From: Bombus terrestris
Taxonomy: Eukaryota > Arthropoda > Insecta > Hymenoptera > Apidae
Direction: 5' to 3'
Assembly (NCBI RefSeq): GCF_910591885.1
Contig: NC_063275.1
Coordinates: 14,682,501-14,746,500, forward strand
DNA: 64,000 bases
A model generated the notes under the pieces. The model was not told where the DNA came from. It made no database searches and worked only from the letters and a program-made list of their open reading frames with translations. Positions within the stretch are counted from its first letter, which is position 1, and every line of letters starts with the position of its first letter. This document shows positions 1 to 14,700 of this stretch, in pieces. Both the position numbers and the translations under genes were made by a program.

Positions 1-3000
1 AAGATACCGAAAAACTTTTCTCGCTGAGGCCTCGTTCTAGCGAGATACTGGCAACTTCCGGCAACGAACCTCCGGACAAACTTCCCGTGTCCAACTTTCC
101 CCGGGAAGCAACTTCTTTGGCCACGATCGTAAACCGTGAAACCTGGAACCTGGCGTGTGAACACGGACTAAAATTACCGGTCGAAACGAGGCTGTGTGTG
201 CAAGCTTTCGTGAAAGTTACACCGTTTAATTAAGGATCGATCGGTCGCGTCAAAGCGTGCTTGTTTTAGAGAATAATGGTCCCGCAAGAGGTACTCTGTT
301 GTCGAGAGACGACGACTTTTCGTCTCCAGTTTGCACGGTTCGTCTCGTCGCGGGAGCCGGCAGCCAGCCCTCGATGTTCTCTGGTCTCGAATCTCCTGGC
401 GATGCTCGAGGCAGGCTGCAGAGGCAGACTTGCCCGCAGAAATGTAAATACCGGTCGGCCAATCAGTCTGATTGGTCCCATTCGCTCGAATGCTCGTCAT
501 TCACCGGCGCATATAGCGAGCCGTAAGGCACGGTTGCCGTTATATGCTCCTGGATCGGGCCATTGTTCGTGCAGATATGTGTGCATTCAGTATGCGCGCA
601 CACACACCTGTACGTGTACCTTGATGTTACGTACGGTAACAGGTATGCGATAGGTATATAGCCATCGACCGAAACGCGTATCGCTTTTGATATTGCGGAT
701 CCGAAAATGTGACTAAGTTCGTTTGCAACTGGCGTAGTTTTCTTCTCCTCTCTGCGGTGGAAACGGTGGCAAAATTTAGTCGCTGGTAATTAAATCTGAT
801 ATAGCGTGCACAATGACATTTGTGTTTTCTGAACTTCATTCGGCGTGTTTAGATATTATCGAACGAATAATAGATTAATTAAATTGATCGGGATTAATAT
901 AGACTTTGTTTAGAAATCGGTCCTACTTGAAAAGGGGAAAAAGATATTGGACCGTGCCAGATGGAAATATTAATTAAAATCTCGGTGGAGTTTTTTGTAG
1001 AAACCCATCGCGAATAGCGTGAAACTTGTTTCATTTCCAAATTGAATTTATTCCATGGAATCAATGGAACGTAGTATCTCTGTTGAATTACAGGGACGTA
1101 AAAATACATATGTACTACCACTTGATTCGACTTTCCTTTTATATTTTACATAAGTGGAGAATTTTCTACAGTATATGACAAGAAAGGAGCGCGTACAAGA
1201 GCATGTGTACATATGCTCGACTTCCTTTCACGATAAAGCAGGAGCGAGGTGTTGCGAGAGCTGGCAGAGAAATCGATTCATTTCGCAGTCGGCCGTTTTC
1301 TGCGCACTCAGGAAGTTCGCTAAGCCGGCCCCGTGTATGCGGCAACGTCCGTTCAATTTGTACAGTCGTTAGACGGTATGGACGAGGATCGTTCGGTCTA
1401 CGTGGAAACGCGCCGACGCGACGCGACGATTCCTCGTGCTGATCCCCAGTGACGGGAATCGTTGCGTGTCGTTGGCTCATTGTTATGGCAATGAGCGTTC
1501 CCGCCGGTATCTTCCAATTTTAGATCGGCCCCTGCAAATTGTCTTCCTAATCGCAACGTGCGTTTTATTCGCCCGATTACCTGGAAACGTTATTTACCAA
1601 ATCGTTCGTGTATCATCGCGATGAAACTTAGCCTCTAAGCCTTCCACTTAGACGAAACCCCTTTAACCCATTATCCCTTTCTAAAAACAAATAGAATCGA
1701 ATTGAATTCGAGTTTGCTTCACAATTACGCGTGTCTTTCTACTATTTATCCTTCTGTTCTGTGTCTCTTTTTCCCCTCTGTCCTGTTTGTATATAAAAAT
1801 CTTGAGTCACGAAAGACGCATCCCAGCGTTTGTTTCTCTTACTTATTCCTTCCTCTCTACATTTTCTTCCCTTCCTTTTGTGTACACAAAAATCCACGAG
1901 CCAAGGAAGAGCCAGTGGCGAAGGATCACTAGTCGCGACAGCGTCGCCCATTCTCGGAGATAACGCATTCTTTCGCGAGCTTGTTTACAAGAAAGTCCAA
2001 ATCCGGTGGAAATTCAAGGAAGAGGAAGAAACAGAGAGGCCCACTCGAGAAGATGAAACGCCTTGTTCTCTTTTCCTAAGTACTCGGCCTCCTCTGTCGC
2101 AACCTTTTCTCGCTACGATCCACGTCACGTGTCCTTTTGCTTCTATCCTCGGATGGTACGGAGACGGAAGTGCGAGTACGCGCGAGAAAGGAAAGACCAA
2201 CGCGCGTGCAACGAGTAAAAACCTCCTCTCCTGGTTTACTCGCTTTACGCTCCTAATCTGGTTTGACTTGTTTACCGGACTTCGATAAAGGAGCAACGCT
2301 ATTCGCGAGTGGCCAAGAGTCGCGCGACTGTGTCTACCCGCCTCGAATCTCGAAATTTATTATCTCGGTAAGTATAACCGTGAAGGGAGAATCTGGGAAA
2401 AAGTCAGACCGCGAAAGTGGCAAAGCGAAGGATAGAAAAAGAGGAAATCACGACAGTCGTGATAACATTGGTAGCCACGGTTGATGGTTTATCGGAAAGT
2501 CTCGGCTCTAGCAGCCGGTGTTTTTACGACCGCACCATGGTATTGGTTATAAACTGGCTGGTTGTCCTAAAACTGTTTGTCCCGTGGTGTTATGGTCGCC
2601 GTTTCAAGGAAATTTCAGATGTCCTGAGAACCGTATATTCTCTGTCAGGTTATCGAACTTTTCGTAAGTTTCGATACCTTACGCGCTGTCGTTTCTTCAG
2701 GGGGTTGGAATTGCGAACTTGTCCCGCCAACGAAATTCCTCCAGTTACACGTAGACCGGTATTGCTTGCTGGTTACGCTTTTTATATCGTTTGTCATATT
2801 TTCCACGTACTATTCTACTCAGTATCTTTATACAACAAAGAGACGCGAAACAAAACTTCTATAAATTCCAAAGTTTAGTACAGAAATCCGACTTAGGTAG
2901 ATACATATATTTACCATGGAAATGCTAGAACTTAGATCTTTGAAACTTGGCATTTTAAATTACGTTTTAGACGGTTGTGCGTTTTAAAAATGAAAAAAGG

Positions 3001-3501
3001 AGAAGAGTCGTTCTGTTTCGTAATCCCGTGGCCCGGCCGCCACGGAATAACGACCCACTCGTCACGTTCGCCAGACAACGAACTTTTCGTCACAGGACAC
3101 CACGTAGCCCGTACGCGCGGTTACGCGGTGCACGATGACTACTACGACGACTACTACGACGACCACAACGACAATGGCAACGGGGAACAGATGCCGGCGG
3201 TTTTAGCATTGCCGCTGTGTGTCACAGGATTCGCTTTAACGAGGTTGCTCGAGGGGGTTCATTGAGACGCCGGCTGGTTTGGTAACCATGTGACTTATCC
3301 TCTCCCACCCCCGCCACCAGTGTCGCGTTCATTTTCTCCGTTCGTTTTATTATTCGCCTCTTACTCCCTTCTGTTCCTCCATTCTCTCGTCGCGTTCGCC
3401 GTTACCATCGTCTAACCTTTATTTTCTTCTTCCCCGAATTCTCGGCATTATTCAACGGGCGCACGTCTCTCATTGAGGATGCACGCACGTACCGACTACC
3501 T

Positions 3502-3549
3502 GCGACGACGACGACGACAACGAAGACGAGCACGGAGACGACGACGAGC
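3502..3549. repeat. GAC-rich triplet repeat
   Basis: A run of gac triplets with interruptions. A related tac/gac-rich stretch lies at 3135-3172. Neither sits in a recognised gene. Confidence 0.6.
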
Positions 3550-4911
3550 GGCAGAAAACGACGTCCCCATAGTCGCTCGAAATCCGCGATAAAAACGTCT
3601 CGCCTTGTGCAGCCGGTTCTACGCAGAGCTGGGTGCTGGCTTCGACTCTCCCTCGAAACGGTTCGAATATCTGCATCGCAATGAGCTTCGCTCGATCCTT
3701 CCTTTTCTTTCTTCGTTCGCCCCTTTTTTTTTATTCCTTTCTAGTTTCTTCCCGGCCGACATTGCCATTTTACCGTTTTTTGCTCCTCCGCCAGTATCCG
3801 AACGATCTTGAGATATAAAAGATCGGTGGATCGACGTAAATTCGTTTCGTTTTAACGCGAGTTTAGCGAGTTTTCGCGTTCAAATTTTATTAACCCGCCG
3901 CGTTCCTCGACTCCCTGGCGGTGGGTGAAAATGAAATTTGTATCTTTTATTAGTGGGTTCGCGGCCTCGGAGCTCGTTAAACGTCACTGGCGTTATTATA
4001 AATTTTATAGACGCGGTTCGCGGGCCCGCACGCTTCGCGATATCCACTCGTCGACGTTGAATCCCGATTACACTAGCGGCGTCACTAATTGCACGTATCA
4101 CATTATAAACTTTAATCACTTTAATTACTTATCGCATGTAATTAAGCATTTATTGCTGTTGCTCCTCGCGTCGGTCGTTCGATGATTTCGGCTCGCTGAT
4201 GCGCTCGACCTCTTCCGCCCACCGTCCCCTGTTTCCTCTCCGCCGCCACTAGGGGACCCCCTAATGAAAGTTTGAATCGCAATTTTACCAAATTAAAGCC
4301 AGACTAATTGTCAACGTTATTTCGAGGCGCAGGCTATCGCTATTTTAATTATTCTTGGCACCGCGATACGTTCCGCGATCCAATCTAAACGTTCATTAGC
4401 CAATTCGAGCGGTGAACGTGGTCACCCCTTTTATTTATTTTTTATTTATCGAGCCCGTACCAGCTGACGTTCGAATGTAGGAAAAACCATGCTCCATTGT
4501 ACTATAAAAATAAATCTGTTCGTAATTATAATTCTGTAAATCCATAATTCTCATCATCGATCGTGTCCCTAATTGTCACGTGGTAAAATCACTATTAAGT
4601 TTCGTATGAAAACTTTATACTACAACTTGATTATCAAAACGCTTTCGTGCAACGTATTGCACCAATATATTTCGATATAAACTTTTGAGCACGAAGAATC
4701 GTAAGGGTGTTAACGACAGGATGTCGCGTCGTAGGAATTTTTTTATTTCCGACATTAGGCATCGTTGGACGTTGTGAGTAGCAGGCTCGAGCACATCAAC
4801 GCGAAACGCAACGACGGCCCAGAAATAAAGTCACGCACGAATTTGCCAGCCATTTTGAAGGCTTAACGATCGAGTCAGGCCAAACGGTCGCACGCGTCTC
4901 GCCATTCTTCA

Positions 4912-4940
4912 CCACCCCGTGACCGTTTCTTACGGGGTGG
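4912..4940. repeat. Perfect 9-bp stem hairpin
   Basis: ccaccccgt, an 11-base loop, then acggggtgg. The stem is GC-rich and perfect. The surrounding sequence gives no sign of a terminator, tRNA or miRNA precursor. Confidence 0.5.
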
Positions 4941-5715
4941 CACGGTGTAACGAGCTCGAGCCCTCCGTGGTGCTTTTCTCATTAAAACGCCGGAGAACGT
5001 CTTATTATACGTCGTGTTATTGTCATTATTGTCGCGTGGAATGCTCGACGTCGCGACACCATGGTGTGAAATAGATATCGGTAATGGCGACGTTCTGTTA
5101 GTAAATCTCGTTCGTTACGCGACGTCGATCAATGTCGAAAATCGAGAAATGTCGGATAGGAATTTCACTGCCGCCGGGTAAAATAGATTACCGAAGATAC
5201 AATTGCTATGTCTGATATTAGAGGAAATGTCATTCAATTTGAGTCAGGAATACTTTGCGATATTTCCTGTAAAATAATGTCCATAATTTACAGTCGGAAG
5301 TTTCAGTTTTGATAATTGTGAAAATTACATTACTTTAATAAATTGTAGATTGTATTTCCTATATCTATTTGAAGATGTTACATCGAGTAATCACAGAATA
5401 CAACTTACAGTTATTGGAGGCGTCAATTTTAATAAGAGATATACAGAAGTAAAACTGAGCAACATCATTCTCTGAAATTTGTGAATTTTGGTACTAGAAT
5501 ATATAATAACTATTTAATTGTACGGAAATCGTATAATTAACAATCGATCGATTTGATTTCTGAGAGACTCAAGCGTGAAGTGCTTTCGGCCGTAGATTTT
5601 TCAATATTCGAATAATTAAATTACTCGGTAAATTAGCGATTATTTATCGTACGTGAAATCAGATCTACATTAAGCAATCAACAGCTAATTACGAAATTTG
5701 CCTTTTCTGTTACAG

Positions 5716-5781
5716 GTGAGCGCATCAATTTTGGCCATTAAGCCCTATAGAGAGTGAGACGTCAACGCGATCGCCGAAACG
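5716..5781 (+). other. Candidate non-coding 5'UTR exon
   Basis: A branch-like ctaat and a pyrimidine-rich tract lead to ttacag (AG 5714-5715). Sixty-six bases later comes a strong donor, aaacg|GTGAGT. All three frames contain a stop and there is no ATG inside, as expected of an internal 5'UTR exon. It could belong to the DDR transcript, whose coding exon 1 has an upstream acceptor, or be a chance pair of splice sites. Confidence 0.3.
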
Positions 5782-8700
5782 GTGAGTCCCGCGCTCGCGG
5801 CTTATTAAATCCTGTTAGCGTCAGTATCCGGCTTCATCCTAGGCGCTTTTCAACGCATTTTGCGAAATAATACGGAAATTCGACGAGGATCGCGAGAGAG
5901 AGGCCACGCAGACTGGGATCAAATGAAACGGCGCTTAACGCATTTAGCCGAGGAACAAAGGCTCGGTAATTTCGAAATGAAGCTCGGTCTCGTGTTTCTG
6001 CCTTCTCTTCTCTTCCCTATCATCCATTTTTCTCTTTCTTTTTTCTTTTTTTTTTACATCTCTCCACACTCGACGTATACAATTGCGTCGTGTTTGATCG
6101 CAGAAGGGAAAGACGCAGAAGAGTGAATCCTAGTAGAAAACTGCTCCAGTCTCGGCGCGTCCTACCTCTCTCCCGAGAAGGATCCCTCTTTTCCTACGAA
6201 GTAAACTGTTTTCTTAGGCACTCGGAGCTCTTCAAAAATTCCTAAATATTTACTCGAGCGAAGGACCCCCAGACGGACGACACTTAAACGGTATTCCACG
6301 GGCACGGTACACGAAGATGGGCTTAAGCTCGCTGAAGGACGGATTAGAGCCACTCGTGCGCATCTCCCTTTCTCTTCTACTCTTTTTCTTTCTTCCTTTC
6401 TTTCTTCCCACTGCTCCTTCCCTTCGATGGATGGATCGTTCTTTTTCTCCTTTATTTCTTTCCTCTTCTTTTTCTCGAACTTCCGCTTCTCTGACTCACT
6501 TGCACCGCGTATTTGCACTAAGGGAAAATGATCGTTCTTTGAATCGGCGGTCCACATCCCGACTTTCTCGATCCTATCCACGAGGAAACGATCGAACTCA
6601 ACAAATCGTCCGTAAGAATCGGGCATTTTTCTACATGTACGGAACTATAGAACGAAAAATGGAACGGAGCTTTCGAGACCGACAATTACGGCGACAGAGG
6701 TCCGCCGGTAGTTCCTTCGACATATCGAATTACCAGCCCTTGTCCTCCTTCGCGAAACCCAAATCTTCTCGACCCTGTTCTCTTCGAGGTCAAAGTAATT
6801 GTTACAACGCGGCGTGCTTATCCACGATCACGAAAGTAAATACGTTCCATGCGCCATATTTCTCTGCAACATGAAATTACGCTCTAATTACCAGTTGGTC
6901 GGTTTTGTGAACGACGAATAAGTTGGAGGTCGTAATCATCGTGATGGAAGAATTCACGAAACGTTCGGACATGAAATCAGAGCGGTATAGAGTCACGCGA
7001 TTTGATGAGAAAATATATTCTGAAACCTGTCATTTCCTTCTCGTATCTTCTACTTTATCGTTTGCTTATTCCTTGCTCGATAGAGACTGGGTCATTGCTG
7101 TCACGAATGTTCCATTATATAACAACGAAAAATTCGCTTAAAATGTAAGCTTGCTTATATAGTTCAAGATCGTATAATATAAGTGTAGCGGCACATGATT
7201 TAGAGGGAAAATCAAATCATGTTGTTGTTTTATCCCGGAGTATCAAGACTGTTAGAATACAAGTAATGTAAACTCCGGGCAAAACAATGCCGCCGCTACA
7301 GGCAACCGTCGGGTTAGGACAAATTCGAATTTTCCGACTCTCCCCCGACCAGTATAAATAAACAGACACGTTCGCGGATGAATAGAATATAGTACGGTAT
7401 CGAACGAGTATACACAAAAATCATCAGTGCTATCTCTATCAGGGTGTCTCTCTCTATGCCTATTTAATTATTTGAAATATATATAACGAGCTGCGACAGC
7501 AATAATTTGCTCTCATCATTTCGCACTATCCTTAAGCGTTGAACCTCTACAGAAGATTTAATAGAATACAATCTAGAATTTAAAAAGTGAAAGATCCAAT
7601 AGAATGTAGTCTAGAACTTCAAAAGATTTATCGAGATATATTCTATTATAATAGAGTACAGCCTAAAGTCGTAAAGGTAATTCAGAAAATAATAAACCCG
7701 CAGAAATATCTCTATATGTATCAAAAGCGGACTCAGCTTCCGCCGTCCGAGGGTTAAAACTCCGCTATCTTTACGCTATCCTCGGTATAAGGAAAAGAAA
7801 GATCCTCCGATAGTTAGACGACGGGAAGCTCGATATCGGGATCCGACTCCTCAGTTTCTGACGACTTTCTTTTTTCTCAGCCGGTTACAAGGCTCGCGTC
7901 GATGCAAAAGCATTCCCTTGTTCGAAGTTCCCGCGCCTCCATCCACCGTTTCCCTAACGTCGGATCCGCGATTTCCGTCTGAGAGCTTCGAAAACTTTCG
8001 GCGGCGGTCGGAATACCGGGTTGCATTAAACATGAATAAACGATTTATGAGGACGAAATGGCTGCAGGGGGGCTGCGCTCGAAGGAGGTGGTATCCGAAT
8101 AAAAGCAGGTCGACTGGAATAGGCGTCGACTTTTTTTCCATCGTTCGTATACGTGCACGCGATCGCGATCCAGTCTCGCGTTGTTGCACGATAATTAATC
8201 GCCGCTGTGGAACACACGTACGAACCAGTTTGAAGTTATCTTCTTTGTCATCGCAACGGGTAATAATTCCTGGACAATAGATACGTGTTCGTCGATCGTC
8301 GATACGTTGGCCGCGATAACGCGTACAAGGACTTCAATTTTTCCAGCTTTACAGCTTCTTTTTTAACGTAAGCTGCATTTGTATTTATATACTGGCTAGT
8401 TGGTTTTGTTTCTGTATGTTGGTTTTTAAACCGAGTTTATTCAATTTTATCAACTTTAAAGAACGATAGAAGTTTTGTATAACAATTGCGATAGAAGTTA
8501 AATGGAGATTTGAAATAGGGAAACGCAAAGGGCGGAGAATCTTCAGCCACTGCTCATCGATCGCTTCTTTATACCTGACTGGAAAATCTAGTAATTTCTA
8601 GACTTGATTCAGCCAATGAGAGCGTGCAACGAGCAATGGAAGAGCAGGAATATTTGCTTAGCACTCACGATATCTCTCCAACTACGTACTCACGTACATA

Positions 8701-11700
8701 TATCATTACCAGACTGCAAATGTCTACTTACTTATCAGAAGTGTAAATTACAAAGATTGGCAAGAATACGTACAAACATTTAAAGGATAAGATGCACTTT
8801 CTAATTATATCTCACTTTTCCATTAGTATCGGCAGGCACGAATTTATAATATTTATTGTACGAACTGTTCAGAAAAATAGTGCTTAATTAATATCAAACT
8901 CTTTGTAAGTCAACAGACCTTATAACGAAATCATTCAAATTAGAAACCGTTGGACAACAATTATTACATCTTATTCGTGTAATTATTTTATTTATCAGAG
9001 GTTCAAAGAACTCAAAGAAACATCGCGCAGTGCGTTCCTATAATATCGTTATTAAAATACGAAACTTTTCAGTTATCTGGTTATACGCCGTTTCTTCAAT
9101 TATATCGAGCAGAGAAAGATCGCGGAGTTCCGCGGAAGTTCGTACGGATAATTCTCCCAATGTCGTTCCATCCCATCCTGAAACAGATACTCGAGCCGGT
9201 TAGCTATGTCTTCCAGAGCGGAACGTGAGTTTTCGAACAGAGATTACGTCGGGATGCATTATCGATGAGAAAACAGATAACGAGCGAATAATTCGTTTTC
9301 GCGATGTCTCTATCACGGATCGGGATCAGAGCTCCTGTGGCATCGTTTCACGAGTTCGGAAAGTTTGCTTTGCCACGCGGTTCGCCTCGAGCTAATTTGC
9401 GACCGTCAGCTGCGTATTTCTGCGACTATTCTGAGTTTCTTGTGGCGTTCACCCACTAGTCACGCGGAGTGTTGCTCGCGGAGTAGGCGGAGTATCTTTA
9501 AAAACGAGCACCGTGAAACAATATTTCCCTTTTCGCCTTGTGAGTGATTTTCGTTGCAAGATCATTTTTTACGGCCTTTGAAGCGACAAACTGTGTTGAA
9601 AAGTTGCGTCCCGGACCAAAGAAACTCGTCGTCATCGCCATCGTGTAGTGGTAGTGATCGTCGCGATGGAAGGTTGTCCTGAGTGTTTATTGCGCGGGGT
9701 GAAAGTTCGACGTTGGTCGGAAATGTCCGCGTCGTGCAATCTAATTATCGCGTTCGCGGGTGCCAGTAACGACTGGTCGTAAATCCGCGTGTTGTTCGAA
9801 ATAAAAACAGGTCGTCGACAACAGGGCACGAAGAATCGAGTGGCTATCCGTGACACGTCTGTCAGCGTGTCTTACGAAACAAAATGCAAAAACCATTCTT
9901 GGAGGTGGTCAGTCGTTAATTCGTTTCGCGAAGAGACCTTTTATTACGCTGTAACTCTTGGTTGTCTAGAAAGATGCGCCGTACGTCTGACATGTTGTTT
10001 CTTCTTTTTTCTACGGTGGAAACACGCATGTCGTTGCCTCGATCCGAGGAATCGTCGTCAGGTAACGTTAATTGGTCAGCAGATTTAATTAGCCCGCAAA
10101 AAGAGCAATCTCGTTCTTCCTCCGTCTCGAGTCGTTGATTAACTGAACAGGGAGGAGCCTGTTAATCGATAATTAATTTGCGTCGAAGGCTAATGCTCCG
10201 CACCGTTCTCCCCCGGGGAGATAAGCAGTGAAATAAAACGAAGTTTTAGCCAGGTTGGAACGTCACTTGGACGTCGCCTTGTCAGCAATACGCGTTGTTC
10301 TCGATATCCATTCCCAATGGAGCGTCGAGCTTCATCCAATTGTCAGGGATCTCCATTTCGTCTGGACCGCTCGCTGCTCGACTGCGGATTTCTCGGCCAA
10401 TCGAGTTCTCGTTAATGCTTCGGCCGACCAGTCACTGAAATCTGAATGGCAAGGTGGCAAAGGGAGTCCTGTTCTCGGGGATATCCATGGCTCATATTTT
10501 ATGCGCGGGAAGTAATTAAAAGAACGGCAGAGATTGGTGATCCAGATAGATATTCAGTTGAAAAGAGTTTCACGAATTGATCATGCGATTCCAATTTACT
10601 TTTGCCCATTGGAGACTGAGAATACCGATATTCTATTCGCGACTACTTTCCCGACATTGAGGGTTTTACTTTGATAGAAGTAAACCGTGCCGCAATTTAC
10701 TAAGTGTACACATAGTTAGAGACAGAGAGATAGACAGAGAGATAGAGAGGCTGGTGCTTCGAATTTCCGGCAAAGTACGCATCCTCGACAACAAGTCACT
10801 CGAGCTGGCTCAGCATCAATCACGTGCTCCAGCGTGCGCCATTCGAGAAAACGGCATAGGCAATCTACGTGAAAAGGCAGGAAAGCAAAGTGCACTCGAG
10901 AAATATCGACACGCATTCAACGTGGGTGGTTATCGTTCGCTACCTCGTGTTCAAACACCAAGACGAAACAAGTGAAAAGTAGAAATACGAAATCGTCGAT
11001 GATAACAGAGACAAGAAAGAGACAAAAGAAAGTTGATGGGAGGACGAAACTATAGACGAGCCTTCCACTAACATAGCTAAGAAAGAACAACGAAGGTAGG
11101 GAAGAAAGGGAGGAGACCCCGAAGCGAAAGACAGAAGAAACAGAAGAAGACGGCGAAAGACGTGGATGGTGAGCGACGTTTCACTTGTTCCGAACATAAA
11201 CTAGAACGGCAGACGTGTCGGTATGAAAATTTCAATCGGCTCTGCTAAAGTGTCGGCGTAGCGACTGTCAAGGAGACGACGTCGCCGAAGCTGCAGCAGG
11301 GTGGTGATGTAGAAATTCAGGTGGAAGATCCAGAGGGGGAAACGTGGAGGAGGTAAAGAAGGGTAAAGTGGCTCTGGGCCGCGTATAGGTGTGCCCACCT
11401 TTATCTCTCTTTTCCTCTCTCTCTCTCTCACTCGTTACCACTTCGAATAACGCGAACGTTCCATCGTCTCCCTTCGTGGTATTCTCCTCTTCTATCGTGC
11501 GAGGCCTTAGCCCCCGGCGAACTGCATAATTCATGGCCCTGCTACACCAACCGCCTCCCTAACGGACCCTCTTCTCGAGGGTCGACGTCAGCCAACCCTT
11601 CTCCTCCTAGGTACCGCCACCTTCTCCCTTCCTCGCGACCTCCTGCGCTCTTCCACCTGGCTTTCCAGGGTCAAACTTGGACGGTCGCGTTATTGTACGT

Positions 11701-14700
11701 CACACTGCGTGCGCGTCGACTCTCGAGGGGCAAGGTAAAGCTTGCACGCGTCCGGATACAAGGACACGTTAGTTAAACGAGAAAGGGGGAAAGGAGAGGG
11801 TACGGTATGCCCGGATAAAGTTGGCCCAAAGCGTTCTACGTGCATCGTAAGCATCGCGCCGGCGACGCGCAGAATGTAGGCGAATATTTCGGCTGAGTTA
11901 TGAACGGCACCCCCCGTCGAGGTAGCGGCGACCTAACGAGAGGAACGCCACGGGCGCTTCGACCGCTCTCGATCCTCCTTGAATACCTTCCCTGACAGCG
12001 AACAAGATTCGAACGCCGGAGTAATGGATTTTTACGAGTCCAGACTGAACGTCTATACACGAACAGGGGAGGGACGCGTCTATGCGAGCCATTGTAACGC
12101 GATCGTGTCACTTTTTATTCGGCATTGTGCTCCTTTGGACTGTATTTTAAGCTGTCCGATGTGGTAGGCTGTGGGGTGACTGTTTAGAGGAGATGGATTC
12201 CGCGAGTAAGACCGAGTCGAACATGCTGATTTACGTTCAACGAGATACATGTTTCTTAAAGTGCCTTTGGCGAGGATATATTGCTAGACATTATCGAAAC
12301 TTGTATGAATGCTTATGTACGTATACGCTGTTTGAAACAATTAAAGGGTCATTTTCTCTGTCATGTTGATTTTATTAAAACCAGTGCATGAAACTTGTAA
12401 AACTTCTTCGCTTCTCATTTCCCTTGGTTAGCGCAAGAGAACTGTTCGTGGTAGCGGCACTCTAAATGCTTGAGCAACGTACGACACGTAAGAGAACATA
12501 TAAATCACGCAACATATTATTACAACATTTTACGTTATCATCGACTTGTCTGGCTTAATAAGATAATAATATCATAAACCACACTTTTCTGTCGAACCAC
12601 TTTTACAATTAATATAATGTCCCTGCCCCTCGATGATTTTACATCGCAATACATCAGCTAGAAACTACTAAATCAACGAAAAAAGAGAAGAAAAGGCGGA
12701 AAAATCAAAGCAGGAAGACGTTCCACGCTAAACGAACCAACGATCGTTCGCCCCATAGAAACCAGCTTCAATCTGATTTAGATACCTGGAGAATGTCGTT
12801 AAATCCACAGCACAGTCTCGGCCTGTCGCCGTCGCCCGTGGCTATGTCGCGCTCAGGGTGCGAGTTGTTTCAGCTTTCGCGAGATCGTGTACGCGCCGAT
12901 AGAAGACAAAGTGTTCACCCGGAGCTACGAAACCGCTGGAAATTAATACGAAACCGGCTGTAAAGCGTTCGCGGGGAGAAACGCGTGATGCGTAGAGCCA
13001 ACGAAGACGAGTGGAACAAGATGCAGATATCCCGGAGGCTTGGGCCGTTTACTCTCGTCCTACCGGCAGGAGCGTACCGGTTTCTCGCGTTGAATAAATG
13101 GGAGATGCACTGCCATCTTGGGCTCCCATCGCTCGCGTTCGAAGATAAACATCAGCGCCAGCAGCGTCCGCGCGAACAGCACACGGTAGTCGAACAGAAC
13201 CCTCGTAATTAGCCATGCTTCGAGCGCTCCTCTCTTTTTCGCGCGTTCCGCGACGCCGATGCGCCCGAGAATGTCCGATCACGACCATTTGCGAAGTGTC
13301 CAGCAACCGATCAAAGCGCTCTGCCGTGCCGCGCCGCATGCTCGCGGAAGAAATTTCTCCCTGATGGATGGCCGAACCCCTGGGTGAATCGCTTCTTTGA
13401 ATTTCCGCTGATGAAGATTTTTACTAAGAGGAGGTATAAGAGGATTATTGTGAAGGGTATCAAAGCTCGATTCACATTCCATAGTTCGTGGTATTATTTT
13501 ATGGTGCAAATTAGAAGCTGGTTGCGGGATACAAATGCTAAAATGCTTTGGTGCTGGTTTTTGATTGACAGAGTTCTGATTATTCGACATACTAGTCTAA
13601 AGTCTAAAAGTAGATTCGAACTGTGAAGTTAAACGGACCTAAGTAATACGCGAGGGACTACGAATAAATATTTTAATTTTGTTTTAACTTTTTATTTGTT
13701 TTAATTTTGTCATTACGAAGCAAATAGTATATTGATATTTCTTGTATTTCGGTCTAAATGTAATCCTTGCCGTCTCTCTTTGTACTATATTTATTAAATA
13801 ATTTGTGACGTAGCGTTACACGTCCCAACACGTAGAAATCCCCTATATAAATTATTCACAGGATCACGTTAATCTTTTACCATAAAATGCGATGAGATTT
13901 ACAGTCTAATTTCATTTAAAAGGATTCATTTTCATAGCACATAAAAAAAGGAGCAAATATACCAAGCCATTGGTTGTCAAAGCTACGACGTCTTTCAATT
14001 TCATTTTTTTATGATACTCGTGATTGATAGTATTAAGGATAACTTGGACCCCTGTTACATCGGTTTAACAACGGTTACGGCCGTTATCTCGAAAAAGGAA
14101 AATCGCCGGATGCCAGGAGACAGGAGGCTCGTGTAAATTTTATAGATCCTGCTCGAAGCAAACGGCATACGTCCGGGGACGCACGATGTTGCTTCTGATT
14201 TCGCAGAAAGGCCGGCTGTAAAACCTGTTTGTACGTCTCTTCGAGGCGACATCCTCCGACGTAGGTACACCGGGGAGAGAGCACGTTGCATTTCCGGCAA
14301 GATACTGTAAAGCGTAAGTGACTCGGTTGACCGCCGCCGGTACTCCGTGGAAATGCTATTTGCGTCCTAGGGAAATCCAGCCGACGTCCATTTCGCTTTA
14401 TCTCGTGCTTTCTGTCTCGCTCCCCTTGCTTCAATTTGAATCTTGACGACGTCGTCAAAGTGGCCCTTCTCTTAAGAGGAGTATATTTGAAACCGTACAG
14501 AATTGTACAAATGAAATTAACAGATTCAATTCCTCTGTCTGATGTGTACAAACGAATTGCGATACTTGAATGGAATAATAAACAAGTTAGTATATAGAAA
14601 AATCGAATTGGGCAATCTTATAAGAAATCTTTTAAATTTTTTAACCGGACAAAACGAATTAACTCACCGATTCTCTTGGACATCGTGCCGTGTCGTTTCT

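Larger units (their letters stand above)
1..5715. other. No supported gene; probably intergenic or first-intron DNA
   Basis: Open frames here are short and low in complexity. The longest, on + at 2417-2878 (153 codons), is not recognised and lacks coding character. The stretch contains GAC/TAC triplet-rich segments near 3135-3172 and 3502-3549, and a perfect 9-bp hairpin at 4912-4940. AT-rich sequence runs from about 5170 to 5700. Confidence 0.5.

Noticed and set aside
2417..2878. 153-codon + strand open frame with a hydrophobic middle
   Set aside because: No recognisable family, no splice or promoter context and no coding-like composition; a frame of this length can occur by chance here.
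6162..6874. Overlapping open frames on both strands (154 and 185 codons)
   Set aside because: Both come from T/C-rich low-complexity DNA and give Ser/Phe/Leu- or Lys/Glu-rich proteins with no domain.
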